From contig CALMSN010000159.1 of NCBI GenBank assembly GCA_937872325.1, forward strand, positions 1 through 32,633: 32,633 bases of DNA. Reading direction: 5' to 3'. This document shows positions 8,612 to 16,102 of this stretch, one piece after another. The stretch's first letter is position 1. Every line of letters begins with the position of its first letter. The notes below the pieces were generated by a model, which saw only the letters and a list, made by a program, of their open reading frames with translations, did not search any database and was not told where the DNA came from. A program made the position numbers and the translations under genes. Source of the DNA: an uncultured Xanthobacter sp. Its GTDB lineage: Bacteria; Pseudomonadota; Alphaproteobacteria; Rhizobiales; Xanthobacteraceae.

Positions 8612-9658
8612 ATGAGACGATTGCTCCTCGCGGGTCTTTTCACACTCGGGGTGGTGAGCGCGGCGAGCGCCGCCGATCCGCTGCGCCAGCAGGCGCTGGA
8701 GGTGTTCAAGCCGCTGCCGTCCACCTTCCCGACGGTGAAGGACAACAAGATCACCCCGGACAAGATCGAGCTCGGCAAGATGCTGTTCTTCGATCCGCGG
8801 CTGTCGGCGTCGGGCGTGTTCAGCTGCAATTCCTGCCACAACCTGGGGACCGGCGGCGACGACAACCTGGAGACCTCCATCGGCCACGGCTGGCAGCGCG
8901 GGCCCCGTAACTCGCCCACCGTGCTGAACTCGGTGCTCAACGAGGCCCAGTTCTGGGACGGCCGCGCCTCCGACCTGAAGGCCCAGGCCAAGGGGCCGAT
9001 CCAGGCCAGCGTCGAGATGGCCAACACCCCGGACAACGTGGTCAAGACCCTCAAGAGCATGCCCGACTACGTCTCGAGCTTCGGCAAGGTCTTCGCCGGG
9101 GAGACGGATGCCGTCACGTTCGACAACATGGCGAAGGCCATCGAGGCCTATGAGGCGACCCTCATCACCCCCGCGCCGTTCGACGCCTGGCTGAACGGCG
9201 ACGACGACGCCCTGAGCCCCGACCAGAAGAAGGGCCTGGCCCTGTTCATGGACAAGGGCTGCGCGGCCTGCCACAGCGGGGTGAACGTGGGCGGCCACGG
9301 CTATTATCCGTTCGGCGTGGTGGAGCGCCCGGGCGCCGAGATCCTGCCGCTCAACGACAAGGGCCGCTTCGTGGTCACCAAGACCGCCGACGACGAATAT
9401 GTCTATCGCGCCGCGCCGCTGCGGAACGTGGCGCTCACCCGGCCCTATTTCCATTCCGGCAAGGTGTGGGACCTCGGCCAGGCGGTAGCCATCATGGGCT
9501 CCTCGCAGCTCGGCGAGGAGCTGGGCGACGGCGACGTGAAGCTGATCGTGGCCTTCCTCGATTCCCTCACCGGCAAGCTGCCGCCGGTGACCCTGCCGGT
9601 GCTGCCGCCCGAGACCGCGGCGACGCCCAGGCCCACCGCCGAGGTGGTAAAGCCCTGA
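8612..9658 (+). CDS. ccpA: Di-heme cytochrome c peroxidase (CcpA/BCCP family)
   Basis: Periplasmic enzyme reducing hydrogen peroxide to water with electrons from cytochrome c or another small donor. ATG 8612 is preferred over ATG 8609 and GTG 8600 because GGAGG at 8602-8606 gives a 5-base spacing. A signal peptide ending around VSAASA-AD is visible in the first ~21 residues. Two c-type heme sites are present: CNSCH (residues 72-76, low-potential peroxidatic heme) and CAACH (217-221, high-potential heme). Conserved NSPTVLNSVLNEAQFWDGRA and PLRNVALTRPYFHSG are typical of the family. A low-oxygen regulator box lies upstream. The C-terminal tail runs into a 27-bp tandem repeat that contains the stop codon. 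A MauG assignment is less likely, given the full BCCP motif set. Confidence 0.94.
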   Translation: MRRLLLAGLFTLGVVSAASAADPLRQQALEVFKPLPSTFPTVKDNKITPDKIELGKMLFFDPRLSASGVFSCNSCHNLGTGGDDNLETSIGHGWQRGPRNSPTVLNSVLNEAQFWDGRASDLKAQAKGPIQASVEMANTPDNVVKTLKSMPDYVSSFGKVFAGETDAVTFDNMAKAIEAYEATLITPAPFDAWLNGDDDALSPDQKKGLALFMDKGCAACHSGVNVGGHGYYPFGVVERPGAEILPLNDKGRFVVTKTADDEYVYRAAPLRNVALTRPYFHSGKVWDLGQAVAIMGSSQLGEELGDGDVKLIVAFLDSLTGKLPPVTLPVLPPETAATPRPTAEVVKP

Positions 9659-9698
9659 TCCACCGCTGAGGTGGTGAAGTCCTGATCCACCGCCGAGG
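9633..9698 (+). repeat. 27-bp tandem repeat spanning the ccpA stop codon
   Basis: Unit 1 (9633-9659) and unit 2 (9660-9686) match at 24 of 27 bases, and a third partial copy starts at 9687 (12 bases). Unit 1 encodes the last residues TAEVVKP and the stop codon TGA. Unit 2 therefore repeats the same coding end and its stop as untranslated DNA. Confidence 0.85.
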
Positions 9699-9753
9699 GG
9701 GGCACGAGGCGACGGCGTTCAGGCGAAGCGTCCGGCGCCGCCGGGGCCGGAAC

Positions 9754-9796
9754 GAAAAAAGGGGCGAGGCCGGTGTCGGCCTCGCCCCTTTCCTGT
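9754..9796. terminator. Bidirectional terminator between ccpA and the nitroreductase gene
   Basis: AAAGGGGCGAGGCCG (9758-9772), loop GTGT, CGGCCTCGCCCCTTT (9777-9791): a perfect 15-bp stem. An A-run precedes it (9755-9760) and T-rich sequence follows, so it can stop transcription from both convergent genes. Confidence 0.92.
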
Positions 9797-9811
9797 TTTC
9801 AGCCGATCGGC

Positions 9812-10402
9812 TCAGACGATGCTCGCCGCCTCGTCGAAGGCGAGGCGCGGCAGGCGGTCGAACAGCTTCGACTCGTCGCCATGGCCCAGCGCCGCGATGA
9901 AGTTCACCTTGGTCTTGCCGTCGGGGAAGAATTCCGCCTCCACCTTGCCGGCGTCGAAGCCGGACATGGGGCCGACGTCGAGGCCGAGCGCGCGGGCGGC
10001 CAGGATCAGGTAGGCGCCCTGCAGCGCGGAATTGCGGAACGCATGCGGCTCCACGATCCCCGGATTGTTCACGAACAGATCCTTGAAGCCGGGATTGTGC
10101 GGGAAGAGCTGCGGGATCTTCTCGTGGAAGTCCAGCGCGTAGCCGATGAGCACGATCACCGGGGCCGCCAGCGACTTCAGGTTGCCCTCGGAGAGCGCCG
10201 GGCGCAGCCGCTCCTTGGCTTCGGCGGTCCGCACGAACACGAAGCGGGCCGGCTGGGTGTTGGCCGAGGTGGGGCCGAACTTCACGATGTCATAGAGCTC
10301 GTGCAGCTCGGCGTCGCTGACCGGGGCATCCGTCCAGCCATTGTGCGAGCGGGCGGAAAGGAAGAGGTGGTCGATGGCGGCCTGGTCGATCTTGCTGGAC
10401 AT
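9812..10402 (-). CDS. Nitroreductase-family NAD(P)H:FMN oxidoreductase, RutE/HadB-like (malonic semialdehyde reductase type)
   Basis: 196-aa single-domain flavoprotein. RutE-type enzymes reduce malonic semialdehyde to 3-hydroxypropionate in the Rut pyrimidine-degradation pathway; relatives act on other small aldehydes, quinones or nitro compounds. Diagnostic segments are ARSHNGWTDAPVSD at the N-terminus, KFGPTSANTQPARFVFVRT (FMN phosphate binding), KERLRPALSEGN, FRNSALQGAYLILAARALGLD and GPMSGFD, with the C-terminus KLFDRLPRLAFDEA. The protein lacks a signal peptide. It is convergent with ccpA, sharing the bidirectional terminator, and divergent from the aminotransferase gene. No other rut gene is present, so a role outside uracil degradation is quite possible and rutE is not assigned as a name. 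Confidence 0.9.
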   Translation of the reverse strand: MSSKIDQAAIDHLFLSARSHNGWTDAPVSDAELHELYDIVKFGPTSANTQPARFVFVRTAEAKERLRPALSEGNLKSLAAPVIVLIGYALDFHEKIPQLFPHNPGFKDLFVNNPGIVEPHAFRNSALQGAYLILAARALGLDVGPMSGFDAGKVEAEFFPDGKTKVNFIAALGHGDESKLFDRLPRLAFDEAASIV

Positions 10403-10470
10403 GGACTGCTCCGGAGCGTGACGCTTCTGGCTCCTGACCTAGGCTTTCCATCACGCCGACACAATTGGAT

Positions 10471-10502
10471 GGATTGCAATCCGCCGATGCAATTTTGCAA
10501 TC
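10471..10502. promoter_or_regulatory. Candidate operator between divergent nitroreductase and aminotransferase genes
   Basis: GGATTGCAATCC (10471-10482) is a perfect 12-bp palindrome. TTGCAATC recurs at 10495-10502, so two related sites lie about 20 bp apart in an AT-richer stretch of the 255-bp divergent region. The arrangement suits a dimeric regulator (Lrp/AsnC- or LysR-type are guesses). Confidence 0.5.
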
Positions 10503-10657
10503 AAATGCCGGCCGTGGTTGAAAATCCGGTCCGGGGGGAGTTTCTTGGCGACGATTTCAGGCCGAAGCGGATACCAGCTCCGGCCTGCCGGGCGGAGGCC
10601 TCGCCTTCGGATCGGCCGCCCCACCCGCCCGTCACTCCCAGCCAGCGGCGCCCCACC

Positions 10658-11863
10658 ATGCGTGACGATCTCCTTCTTTCCCGCGTCCGCGCGCGGGCCC
10701 GCGACCTGCCGGAGAGCGGCATCGTGGAGGTGCTGAACTACGGCATGGGCCGGCCCGGCATGATCCCGCTCTGGGCCGGCGAGGGCGACCTGCCCACGCC
10801 CGCCTTCATCTGCGAGGCGGCCGCCCGCGCGCTCCATGCGGGAGAGACCTTCTACACCTACCAGCGCGGCCTGCCGGAGCTGCGCGCCGCCATCGCCCGC
10901 TACATGGCCGGCCTCTACGGGGTGGCCGAGGATCCCGAGCGCTATTTCGTCACCGGCTCGGGCATGCAGGCCATCCATGTGGCCTTCGCCCTGGCGCTCG
11001 ATACCGGCGACGAGGTGCTCATTCCCTCGCCGGCCTGGCCCAACGCCGCGGCGGCGGCGCAGAAGATGGGGGCGCGGGCGGTGAGCTTGCCGCTGCGCTA
11101 CGGCCCCGCCGGCTTCGCCCTCGATCTCGACGCCATGGAGCGGGCGGTGACGCCGCGCACCCGCGCGCTGTTCCTCAACACGCCGGCCAATCCCTCCGGC
11201 TTCGTCGCCAGCCGCGCCGACCTCGAGGCCGTGCTGGCGCTGGCCCGCCGCCACGGCCTGTGGATCATCGCCGACGAGATCTACGGCCGCTTCCATTTCG
11301 GCGAGGGCCCGCGTGCGCCCTCCTTCCACGACGTGATGGCCCCCGACGACGCCATCCTCTTCGTGCAGACCTTCTCCAAGAACTGGGCGATGACCGGCTG
11401 GCGCATCGGCTGGCTGGAGGCGCCGCCGGCCCTGGGGCAGGTGATCGAGAACCTCGTCCAGTATTCCACCTCGGGGGTCGCCGCCTTCCTGCAGCGCGGC
11501 GCCATCGCCGCCCTCGACGAGGGCGAGGCCTTCGTCGGCGAGCAGATCGCGCGGGCCCGCCGCGGCCGCGACCTCGTTTCCTCCGCCCTGCTCGCCACCG
11601 GCAAGGTGGACCTCGTGGTGCCGCAGGGCGCGTTCTACCTCTTCTTCGCCATTGCCGGGCACCGCGATGTGCGCCGGCTGGGCCTGACCCTGGTGGACGA
11701 GGCCAATGTGGGCCTTGCCCCCGGCACCGCCTTCGGTCCCGGCGGGGAGGGCTTCATGCGCCTGTGCTTCGCCCGCGGCGAGGTGCAACTGGTGGAGGCC
11801 GGCCGGCGGCTCGCCGACTGGATCGGCCGCCGGGCCGGCGAGACGGAGGCGGGGGCGGCGTGA
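10658..11863 (+). CDS. PLP-dependent class I/II aminotransferase (aspartate aminotransferase fold)
   Basis: 401 aa, cytoplasmic, transferring amino groups between an amino acid and a 2-oxo acid. ATG 10658 is chosen because the family N-terminus (LSRVRARARDLPESGIVEVLNYGM) begins right there; the frame is open further upstream, but that stretch is antisense to the nitroreductase. Fold type I residues are present: NTPANPSG (Asn for PLP O3'), DEIYG (Asp206, Tyr209), the Schiff-base Lys241 in FSKNWAMTGWRIGW, and an Arg near the C-terminus in FMRLCFAR. The substrate cannot be read from sequence. Its stop overlaps the start of the AbrB-family gene (GTGA), indicating translational coupling. Confidence 0.92.
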   Translation: MRDDLLLSRVRARARDLPESGIVEVLNYGMGRPGMIPLWAGEGDLPTPAFICEAAARALHAGETFYTYQRGLPELRAAIARYMAGLYGVAEDPERYFVTGSGMQAIHVAFALALDTGDEVLIPSPAWPNAAAAAQKMGARAVSLPLRYGPAGFALDLDAMERAVTPRTRALFLNTPANPSGFVASRADLEAVLALARRHGLWIIADEIYGRFHFGEGPRAPSFHDVMAPDDAILFVQTFSKNWAMTGWRIGWLEAPPALGQVIENLVQYSTSGVAAFLQRGAIAALDEGEAFVGEQIARARRGRDLVSSALLATGKVDLVVPQGAFYLFFAIAGHRDVRRLGLTLVDEANVGLAPGTAFGPGGEGFMRLCFARGEVQLVEAGRRLADWIGRRAGETEAGAA

Positions 11864-13020
11864 GACTTCCCCCCGATGCCGTGCGCCGCACCGGCGCCGT
11901 TCTGGCGACGCTCGCCGCCGGCAGCCTCGGCGGCCTCGTCTTCGCCGGCCTCGGCCTGCCGGCGCCGTGGATATCCGGCGCCCTCATCTTCACCCTCATC
12001 CTGGCCCTGACCGGGGTGCGGATCGCGGTGCCGGAAATCCTCCGCTTCCTCGCCTTCGTGGTGCTCGGCGCGTCCATGGGCGCGGTGCTGACGCCGCAGA
12101 TGCTGGCCCAGGCCGCCGCCTGGCCGCTCAGCATGGCCTGTCTTGCCCTGAGTATCGCCGCCACCATGGCCGGCAGCATCCTGTTCCTCACCCGCGTCGC
12201 CGGCTGGAGCCTCGCCACCGCCTTCTACGCCGCCGCGCCAGGGGCGTTCTCCACCGTCGTGGCCATGGCCGAGGAGACCGATGCCGACCTGCGGCAGGTG
12301 GCGTTCGCGCAGACGGTGCGGCTGTTCCTGCTGGTGGCGGTGCTGCCGAGCGCCCTCGGCGCTGCGGGGCTCGCCGGCACCGCCTTCCAGCCGCCGGCCC
12401 AGAGCTCGCCGCCGCTGGCGGTGGCGCTGCTGCTGGCGGTCGCCATGGCCGGCGGGCTGGTGGCCGAGCGGATCCGCCTGCCCGGGGGGCTGATCATCGG
12501 CGCGCTGGCGGCCAGCGGCGCGCTGCACCTGTCCGAGCTGTCCGATGCGGTGCTGCCGCCGGAACTGCTGGAGCCGGCCTTCGTCATCCTGGGGGCCGGC
12601 ATCGGGGTGCGCTTCCTCGGCACCACGCTCGGGTCGATCAAGGAGTTCTTCCTGGTGTCGCTGGGGGCGTTCCTGGTGGCCATCGCCATCGCCGCGGTGT
12701 TCGCCGCCATCGCCATGGCGCTCACCGGCACCGAGTTCGGCATGCTGCTGTCGGCCTTCGCGCCCGGCGGGCTTGAGGCGATGACGGCGCTGGGGTTCGC
12801 CCTGGGCTACGACCCGGTCTTCATGAGCGCGCATCATCTGTTCCGCTTCACCGGCCTTTCGGTGGCGCTGCCGCTGTTGGCCTACCTGCTGTTCGGCGCC
12901 CGCATCAGCGGCACCGGCCCGGCGCCGGCCGCCGCCTCCTGCGAGCGCAAGCCGCGCCCGGCGGAAAGCCAGACCGCGCGCCAGGGAGACCGGCTGCCGG
13001 ACCGAAAGGTCGAGGACTGA
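11860..13020 (+). CDS. AbrB-family membrane protein (putative ammonia monooxygenase-type annotation)
   Basis: 386 aa, starting at GTG 11860, which overlaps the aminotransferase stop by four bases. Around ten hydrophobic segments cover the whole length, arranged as two similar halves, as in the PF05145 (AbrB) family. The signature GAPGAFSTVVAMAEETDADLRQVAFAQTVRL falls between them, and the second half carries APGGLEAMTALGFALGYDP. Family members are often annotated as ammonia monooxygenase by old transfer, but this is a polytopic inner-membrane protein of unknown function, possibly a transporter. It is unrelated to the DNA-binding AbrB of Bacillus. A short charged tail follows the last membrane segment. 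Coupling to an aminotransferase hints at an amino-acid-related substrate; that is inference. Confidence 0.85.
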   Translation: MRLPPDAVRRTGAVLATLAAGSLGGLVFAGLGLPAPWISGALIFTLILALTGVRIAVPEILRFLAFVVLGASMGAVLTPQMLAQAAAWPLSMACLALSIAATMAGSILFLTRVAGWSLATAFYAAAPGAFSTVVAMAEETDADLRQVAFAQTVRLFLLVAVLPSALGAAGLAGTAFQPPAQSSPPLAVALLLAVAMAGGLVAERIRLPGGLIIGALAASGALHLSELSDAVLPPELLEPAFVILGAGIGVRFLGTTLGSIKEFFLVSLGAFLVAIAIAAVFAAIAMALTGTEFGMLLSAFAPGGLEAMTALGFALGYDPVFMSAHHLFRFTGLSVALPLLAYLLFGARISGTGPAPAAASCERKPRPAESQTARQGDRLPDRKVED

Positions 13021-13511
13021 CGAGAGGGCAGGTCATCGCCGACCGTGCCGGCGCGATCTATCGGCCGACGAGGCGGTGGGTCGAGGGCTGATGCCGGCGT
13101 TTCTACCACCGGCCCGTGAGGATGGCTCATCGGCCTTTGGTCAAGCCCGCGCGGCGTCTGGGGGCGGCCCACTCGTACCGGTCAAAAGCCGGGGCCTGGA
13201 TCGCTTCAGCGCTTCATGGCAACGCTGAATCGATATAAGGCTTTGATTACATAGTGTTTCTTATCCGATCGGATGTGCCATCCGAGCGGGAAACGCTCTA
13301 TGGTGCTACGCCCTCCGGGTGATCGCTCTGCCCGCCGCCTGACGCACCGTTCGGGCAAGCCCGTGCCCCGCCGGGCACGGTCCCCGCGGCCGCAGCCCAT
13401 GGCACGGCCGAAATGACTAGCGGCCGGCGGGTCGGCCGTCGGCGAAGCCCGGGCTCAGCTGGTTGGCGCTGCTTGCAATCCCAAGCGACAGGGCAGGGGG
13501 GGCGGTCCGGG
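13021..13511. other. 491-bp intergenic region between convergent genes, with repeat remnants
   Basis: No supportable gene. 13106-13142 aligns without gaps to 1109-1145 of the tandem array (25 of 37 bases). 13205-13310 is distinctly AT-richer than its surroundings and has two dyads: TTCAGCG/CGCTGAA (13205-13211, 13223-13229) and CGGATG/CATCCG (13270-13275, 13279-13284). It looks like a dispersed intergenic repeat, or a terminator zone for the flanking convergent genes. A 64-codon frame on the minus strand (13206-13400) has no ribosome binding site or family features. Confidence 0.55.
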
Positions 13512-14279
13512 TCACGCGCCGTAGCGGTGCAGGTCGGCGCCGCGGCTCTTCAGCCAGGCCTCGGCCTCCCGCCGGCCGGGAAAGATGCGCTCCACCGTGC
13601 GCCAGTAGGCCGGCCCGTGATTCATCTCCAGCCGGTGGGCGACTTCGTGGGCTGCGAGGTAATCGAGGACAATGGGTGGTGCCATGATGAGGCGCCAGGA
13701 GAAGGACAGGTCGCCGCGCGAGGAGCAGGAGCCCCAGCGGCTCGCGGTGTCGCGCAGGGTGATGCGGCCGATCTCGACGCCGAGGGCGGCGGCGTGGCGC
13801 CGGACAGCGGCGGTGAGATCACGCCGCGCTTCCCGTTTGAGGAAGTCCGTGACCCGCCGGCCCAGGTGCGGCGCCTCGCCGGGCACGAGCAGCACCGGAG
13901 CGTCGGCCCGGATCGCGGCCGCCACCGTGCCGCGCACCGCACCGGTGGCGACGATCTGGTGCGGGACGCCGCGGAACGGGACGCTCGCGCCGTCGACGAA
14001 GGGAACGGCGGCCGGCAGGCGGACGAGGCGGGTGCGGATCCAGTCGCGATGCCGCTCGACGAAGTCCCGCGCCGAAGACAGCGGAACGTGGGGCGGGGCG
14101 GACAGGGTGATGTCGCGGGCGGCGGCGCGGACCCGTAAGGTGAGCCGTCGCGCCAGCGCATGCCGCCGGACATGGACCCGGATCGGGCTGCCGTCGAGCA
14201 TGATCTCGATGGATTCCGGGCCGCTCGGTGTGGAGGCCGGCGGCTTGCTGCGCGTAGGGTCCTTGCGGCGAAACAGCAT
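13512..14279 (-). CDS. YgjP-type (DUF45/M48-like) zinc metallopeptidase
   Basis: 255 aa with no signal peptide, so cytoplasmic. The zinc site is HEVAH (His211, Glu212, His215), followed by the downstream ligand region LEMNHGPAYWRTVERIFP with His221. This is the classic DUF45/WLM-like arrangement. Upstream motifs RDTASRWGSCSSRGDLSFSWRLIMAP and VLDYLAAHEVAH are nearly invariant in the family. The N-terminal ~130 residues contain the beta-rich part (IRVHVRRHALARRLTLRVRAA). Members are often encoded beside restriction or housekeeping genes, but their substrates are poorly known. The frame begins at ATG 14279, about 237 bp downstream of the phaZ stop on the same strand. Function beyond metallopeptidase is not inferred. 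Confidence 0.93.
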   Translation of the reverse strand: MLFRRKDPTRSKPPASTPSGPESIEIMLDGSPIRVHVRRHALARRLTLRVRAAARDITLSAPPHVPLSSARDFVERHRDWIRTRLVRLPAAVPFVDGASVPFRGVPHQIVATGAVRGTVAAAIRADAPVLLVPGEAPHLGRRVTDFLKREARRDLTAAVRRHAAALGVEIGRITLRDTASRWGSCSSRGDLSFSWRLIMAPPIVLDYLAAHEVAHRLEMNHGPAYWRTVERIFPGRREAEAWLKSRGADLHRYGA

Positions 14280-14392
14280 GGCGAATCTTCGAACGGGCGA
14301 TCCAGGACCGGATCCGCTCCGCTGATCGCCGGGACGATCAACGGGGCTGCGACTCCGGTTCCATCAGATGGCCTGGACAGCGATTCACCCAG

Positions 14393-14421
14393 CATATGGA
14401 ACCGCGGTGCGGCTTCATATG
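14393..14421. promoter_or_regulatory. 29-bp imperfect dyad upstream of the metallopeptidase gene
   Basis: CATATGGAACCGC (14393-14405) and GCGGCTTCATATG (14409-14421) are inverted with 11 of 13 matches and a 3-base loop. It lies in the 236-bp gap between phaZ (stop 14516) and the metallopeptidase start (14279), so it may be an RNA hairpin after phaZ or an operator. There is no adjacent T-run. Confidence 0.35.
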
Positions 14422-14515
14422 CCCGGATCGCGCTGCGGGCCCGTCATCTTCGCCTGATTTCCGACCGCTTGCCAGCCGCCCGGGGCGCAGGGCCCCGTTG
14501 CAACCGGCGCTGGTC

Positions 14516-15931
14516 TCAGGCCGACGTGCCGCGGTTGTAGAACGCGGTGACGTTGGAGGGGACGCTGAACACGTCGGGGCCTTCGTCGGTGGCGGCCGGG
14601 GCCGCCGGCGGGCGCTCGCGCTTCACGCTGCCCGGGCTTTCCTGGGAGAGGATGAAGTCCGAAATGCGCGGGGCGATCTCGGCCCGGAAGCGGGAGCCGT
14701 TGAACACGCCATAGTGACCCACCCCCGGCTGCTCCCAATGGGCGCGCTTGTCCTCGGGGATGTTGGGACAGATGGTGTGGGCGGCGCGGGTCTGGCCGAT
14801 GCCGGAGATGTCGTCCTTCTCGCCTTCCACCGTCATCAGGGCGCAGCGGCGGATGGCGTCGGTGCGCACCTGCACCGAGTGGTGCATGATCTCACCCTTC
14901 GGCAGGGAATGGGTGATGAAGACGTTCTCCACCGTCTCCAGGTAGAACTCGGCGGTCAGGTCCATCACCGCGAGATATTCGTCGTAGAACTCGCGGTGCT
15001 TCTCGGCGGAGTCGCCGTCGCCGGCCACCAGGTGCCGGAACAGGTCCCAGTGCGCCTGGAGATGACGGTCCAGGTTCATGCTCATGAAGCCGTGCAGCTG
15101 CAGGAAGCCGGGATAGACCTCGCGCATGGCGCCGGCATGCGGCCACGGCACCGCGGTGACCACGTTGCGGCGGAACCACTCGATGGAGCGGTCCTTGGCC
15201 ATGGCGTTGACCGCGGTCGGGCCCTCGCGGGTGTCGATGGGGCCGCCCATCAGGGTCATCGACTTGGGGACGTAGGGGTCGCCGTCCTGCTCCATGCGGG
15301 CGACCGCCATCAGGACCGGCACCGCCGGCTGGCACACCGCCATAACGTGGCAGTCGCCGCCGAGGCGGTGGAAGATGGAGATGATGTAGTCGACATAGTC
15401 CGAGAGGCCGAAGCGGCCTTCGCTCAGCGCCACCATCTTGGCGTCGACCCAGTCCGTCACATAGACGTCATGGGTGGGCAGCATGGCTTCCACGGTGCCG
15501 CGCAGCAGGGTGGCATAGTGGCCGGACATGGGCGCCACCACCAGCAGGCGCGGCTGCGGCCGGCGCGGGGGATGCTCGAACGCCCGCTCGAAATGCAGCA
15601 GGTTGCAGAACGGCCGGCTCCACGCCGTGTTGATGTGCACCGGCACCTTCTGGCCGTCGACCATCGTATAGTCGATGTTCCACAGCGGCTTGCCGTAGCG
15701 CCGGGTGGTGCGCTCGAAGAGCTCGCACGCCGCCGCCATGGACTTGCCGAGGGTGGTGTGGGCCGCCGGGTTGATGGGGTTCTTCAGGAACAGACGGCTC
15801 GACTCGGCGCACGCCCGCGAAGGGTTCAGCGCCGCGTGGCTCATTTCGTAGAGCCAGTACAGCGGGGCCGACATGCTCATGTCGACCTGAAGCGGAAGAC
15901 GTGTCGCGCTTGCGAACTCGCCGATGGCCAT
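14516..15931 (-). CDS. phaZ: Intracellular polyhydroxybutyrate depolymerase
   Basis: Hydrolyses stored PHB granules to 3-hydroxybutyrate and oligomers in the cytoplasm. 471 aa. The start at 15931 has a GAGG about 10 bases upstream; ATG 15880 (MSMSAPLYWLYEM) is an alternative closer to the typical N-terminus. Family features: LYWLYEMSHAALNPSRA at the N-terminus, LLVVAPMSGHYATLLRGTVEAMLPTHDVYVTDWVDA, and the nucleophile box AVCQPAVPVL with Cys200 in place of a lipase serine, as in the Ralstonia PhaZa1 group. The expected acid is in EGEKDDISG and the His in PGVGHYGVFNGSRF. A ~40-residue Pro/Ala-rich tail follows the core. Divergent from regB across 171 bp. It connects PHB mobilisation to the acetyl-CoA-assimilating Mcd elsewhere in the window. 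Confidence 0.94.
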   Translation of the reverse strand: MAIGEFASATRLPLQVDMSMSAPLYWLYEMSHAALNPSRACAESSRLFLKNPINPAAHTTLGKSMAAACELFERTTRRYGKPLWNIDYTMVDGQKVPVHINTAWSRPFCNLLHFERAFEHPPRRPQPRLLVVAPMSGHYATLLRGTVEAMLPTHDVYVTDWVDAKMVALSEGRFGLSDYVDYIISIFHRLGGDCHVMAVCQPAVPVLMAVARMEQDGDPYVPKSMTLMGGPIDTREGPTAVNAMAKDRSIEWFRRNVVTAVPWPHAGAMREVYPGFLQLHGFMSMNLDRHLQAHWDLFRHLVAGDGDSAEKHREFYDEYLAVMDLTAEFYLETVENVFITHSLPKGEIMHHSVQVRTDAIRRCALMTVEGEKDDISGIGQTRAAHTICPNIPEDKRAHWEQPGVGHYGVFNGSRFRAEIAPRISDFILSQESPGSVKRERPPAAPAATDEGPDVFSVPSNVTAFYNRGTSA

Positions 15932-15954
15932 TGAAGGACCTCATGGGTTGAGCA

Positions 15955-15980
15955 CTGCGGCACAGTGTCCCGTGCCGCAG
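15955..15980. promoter_or_regulatory. 26-bp dyad in the phaZ-regB divergent promoter region
   Basis: CTGCGGCAC (15955-15963) and GTGCCGCAG (15972-15980) are a perfect 9-bp inverted repeat with an 8-base spacer, 24 bp upstream of the phaZ start. TGC/GCA-rich dyads have been described for PhaR-type PHB regulators, so PhaR is one candidate. A leader hairpin of the phaZ mRNA is the alternative. Confidence 0.5.
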
Positions 15981-16102
15981 CATTGGTCAATGACAACGAA
16001 AGGATGACGTTTTTGGTTGCACCGCCGTATGGCGGATATGTCACATTGCCGCGCCGCCGGCCCGAACGAAACCCGCAGAACGGTTCAGGGGTACCATTAC
16101 GC

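Noticed and set aside
9812-10402. Naming the nitroreductase rutE
   Set aside because: Sequence fits the RutE/HadB subgroup, but no rutA-D, F or G gene is adjacent, so the pathway role is not supported.
9773-10657. Upstream extension of the aminotransferase frame to give a 696-aa protein
   Set aside because: The added part is antisense to the nitroreductase gene and crosses the divergent promoter region. The family N-terminus begins at ATG 10658.
13206-13400. 64-codon minus-strand small gene
   Set aside because: No ribosome binding site, Arg-rich shadow-like composition, and it lies inside the dyad-containing intergenic repeat.
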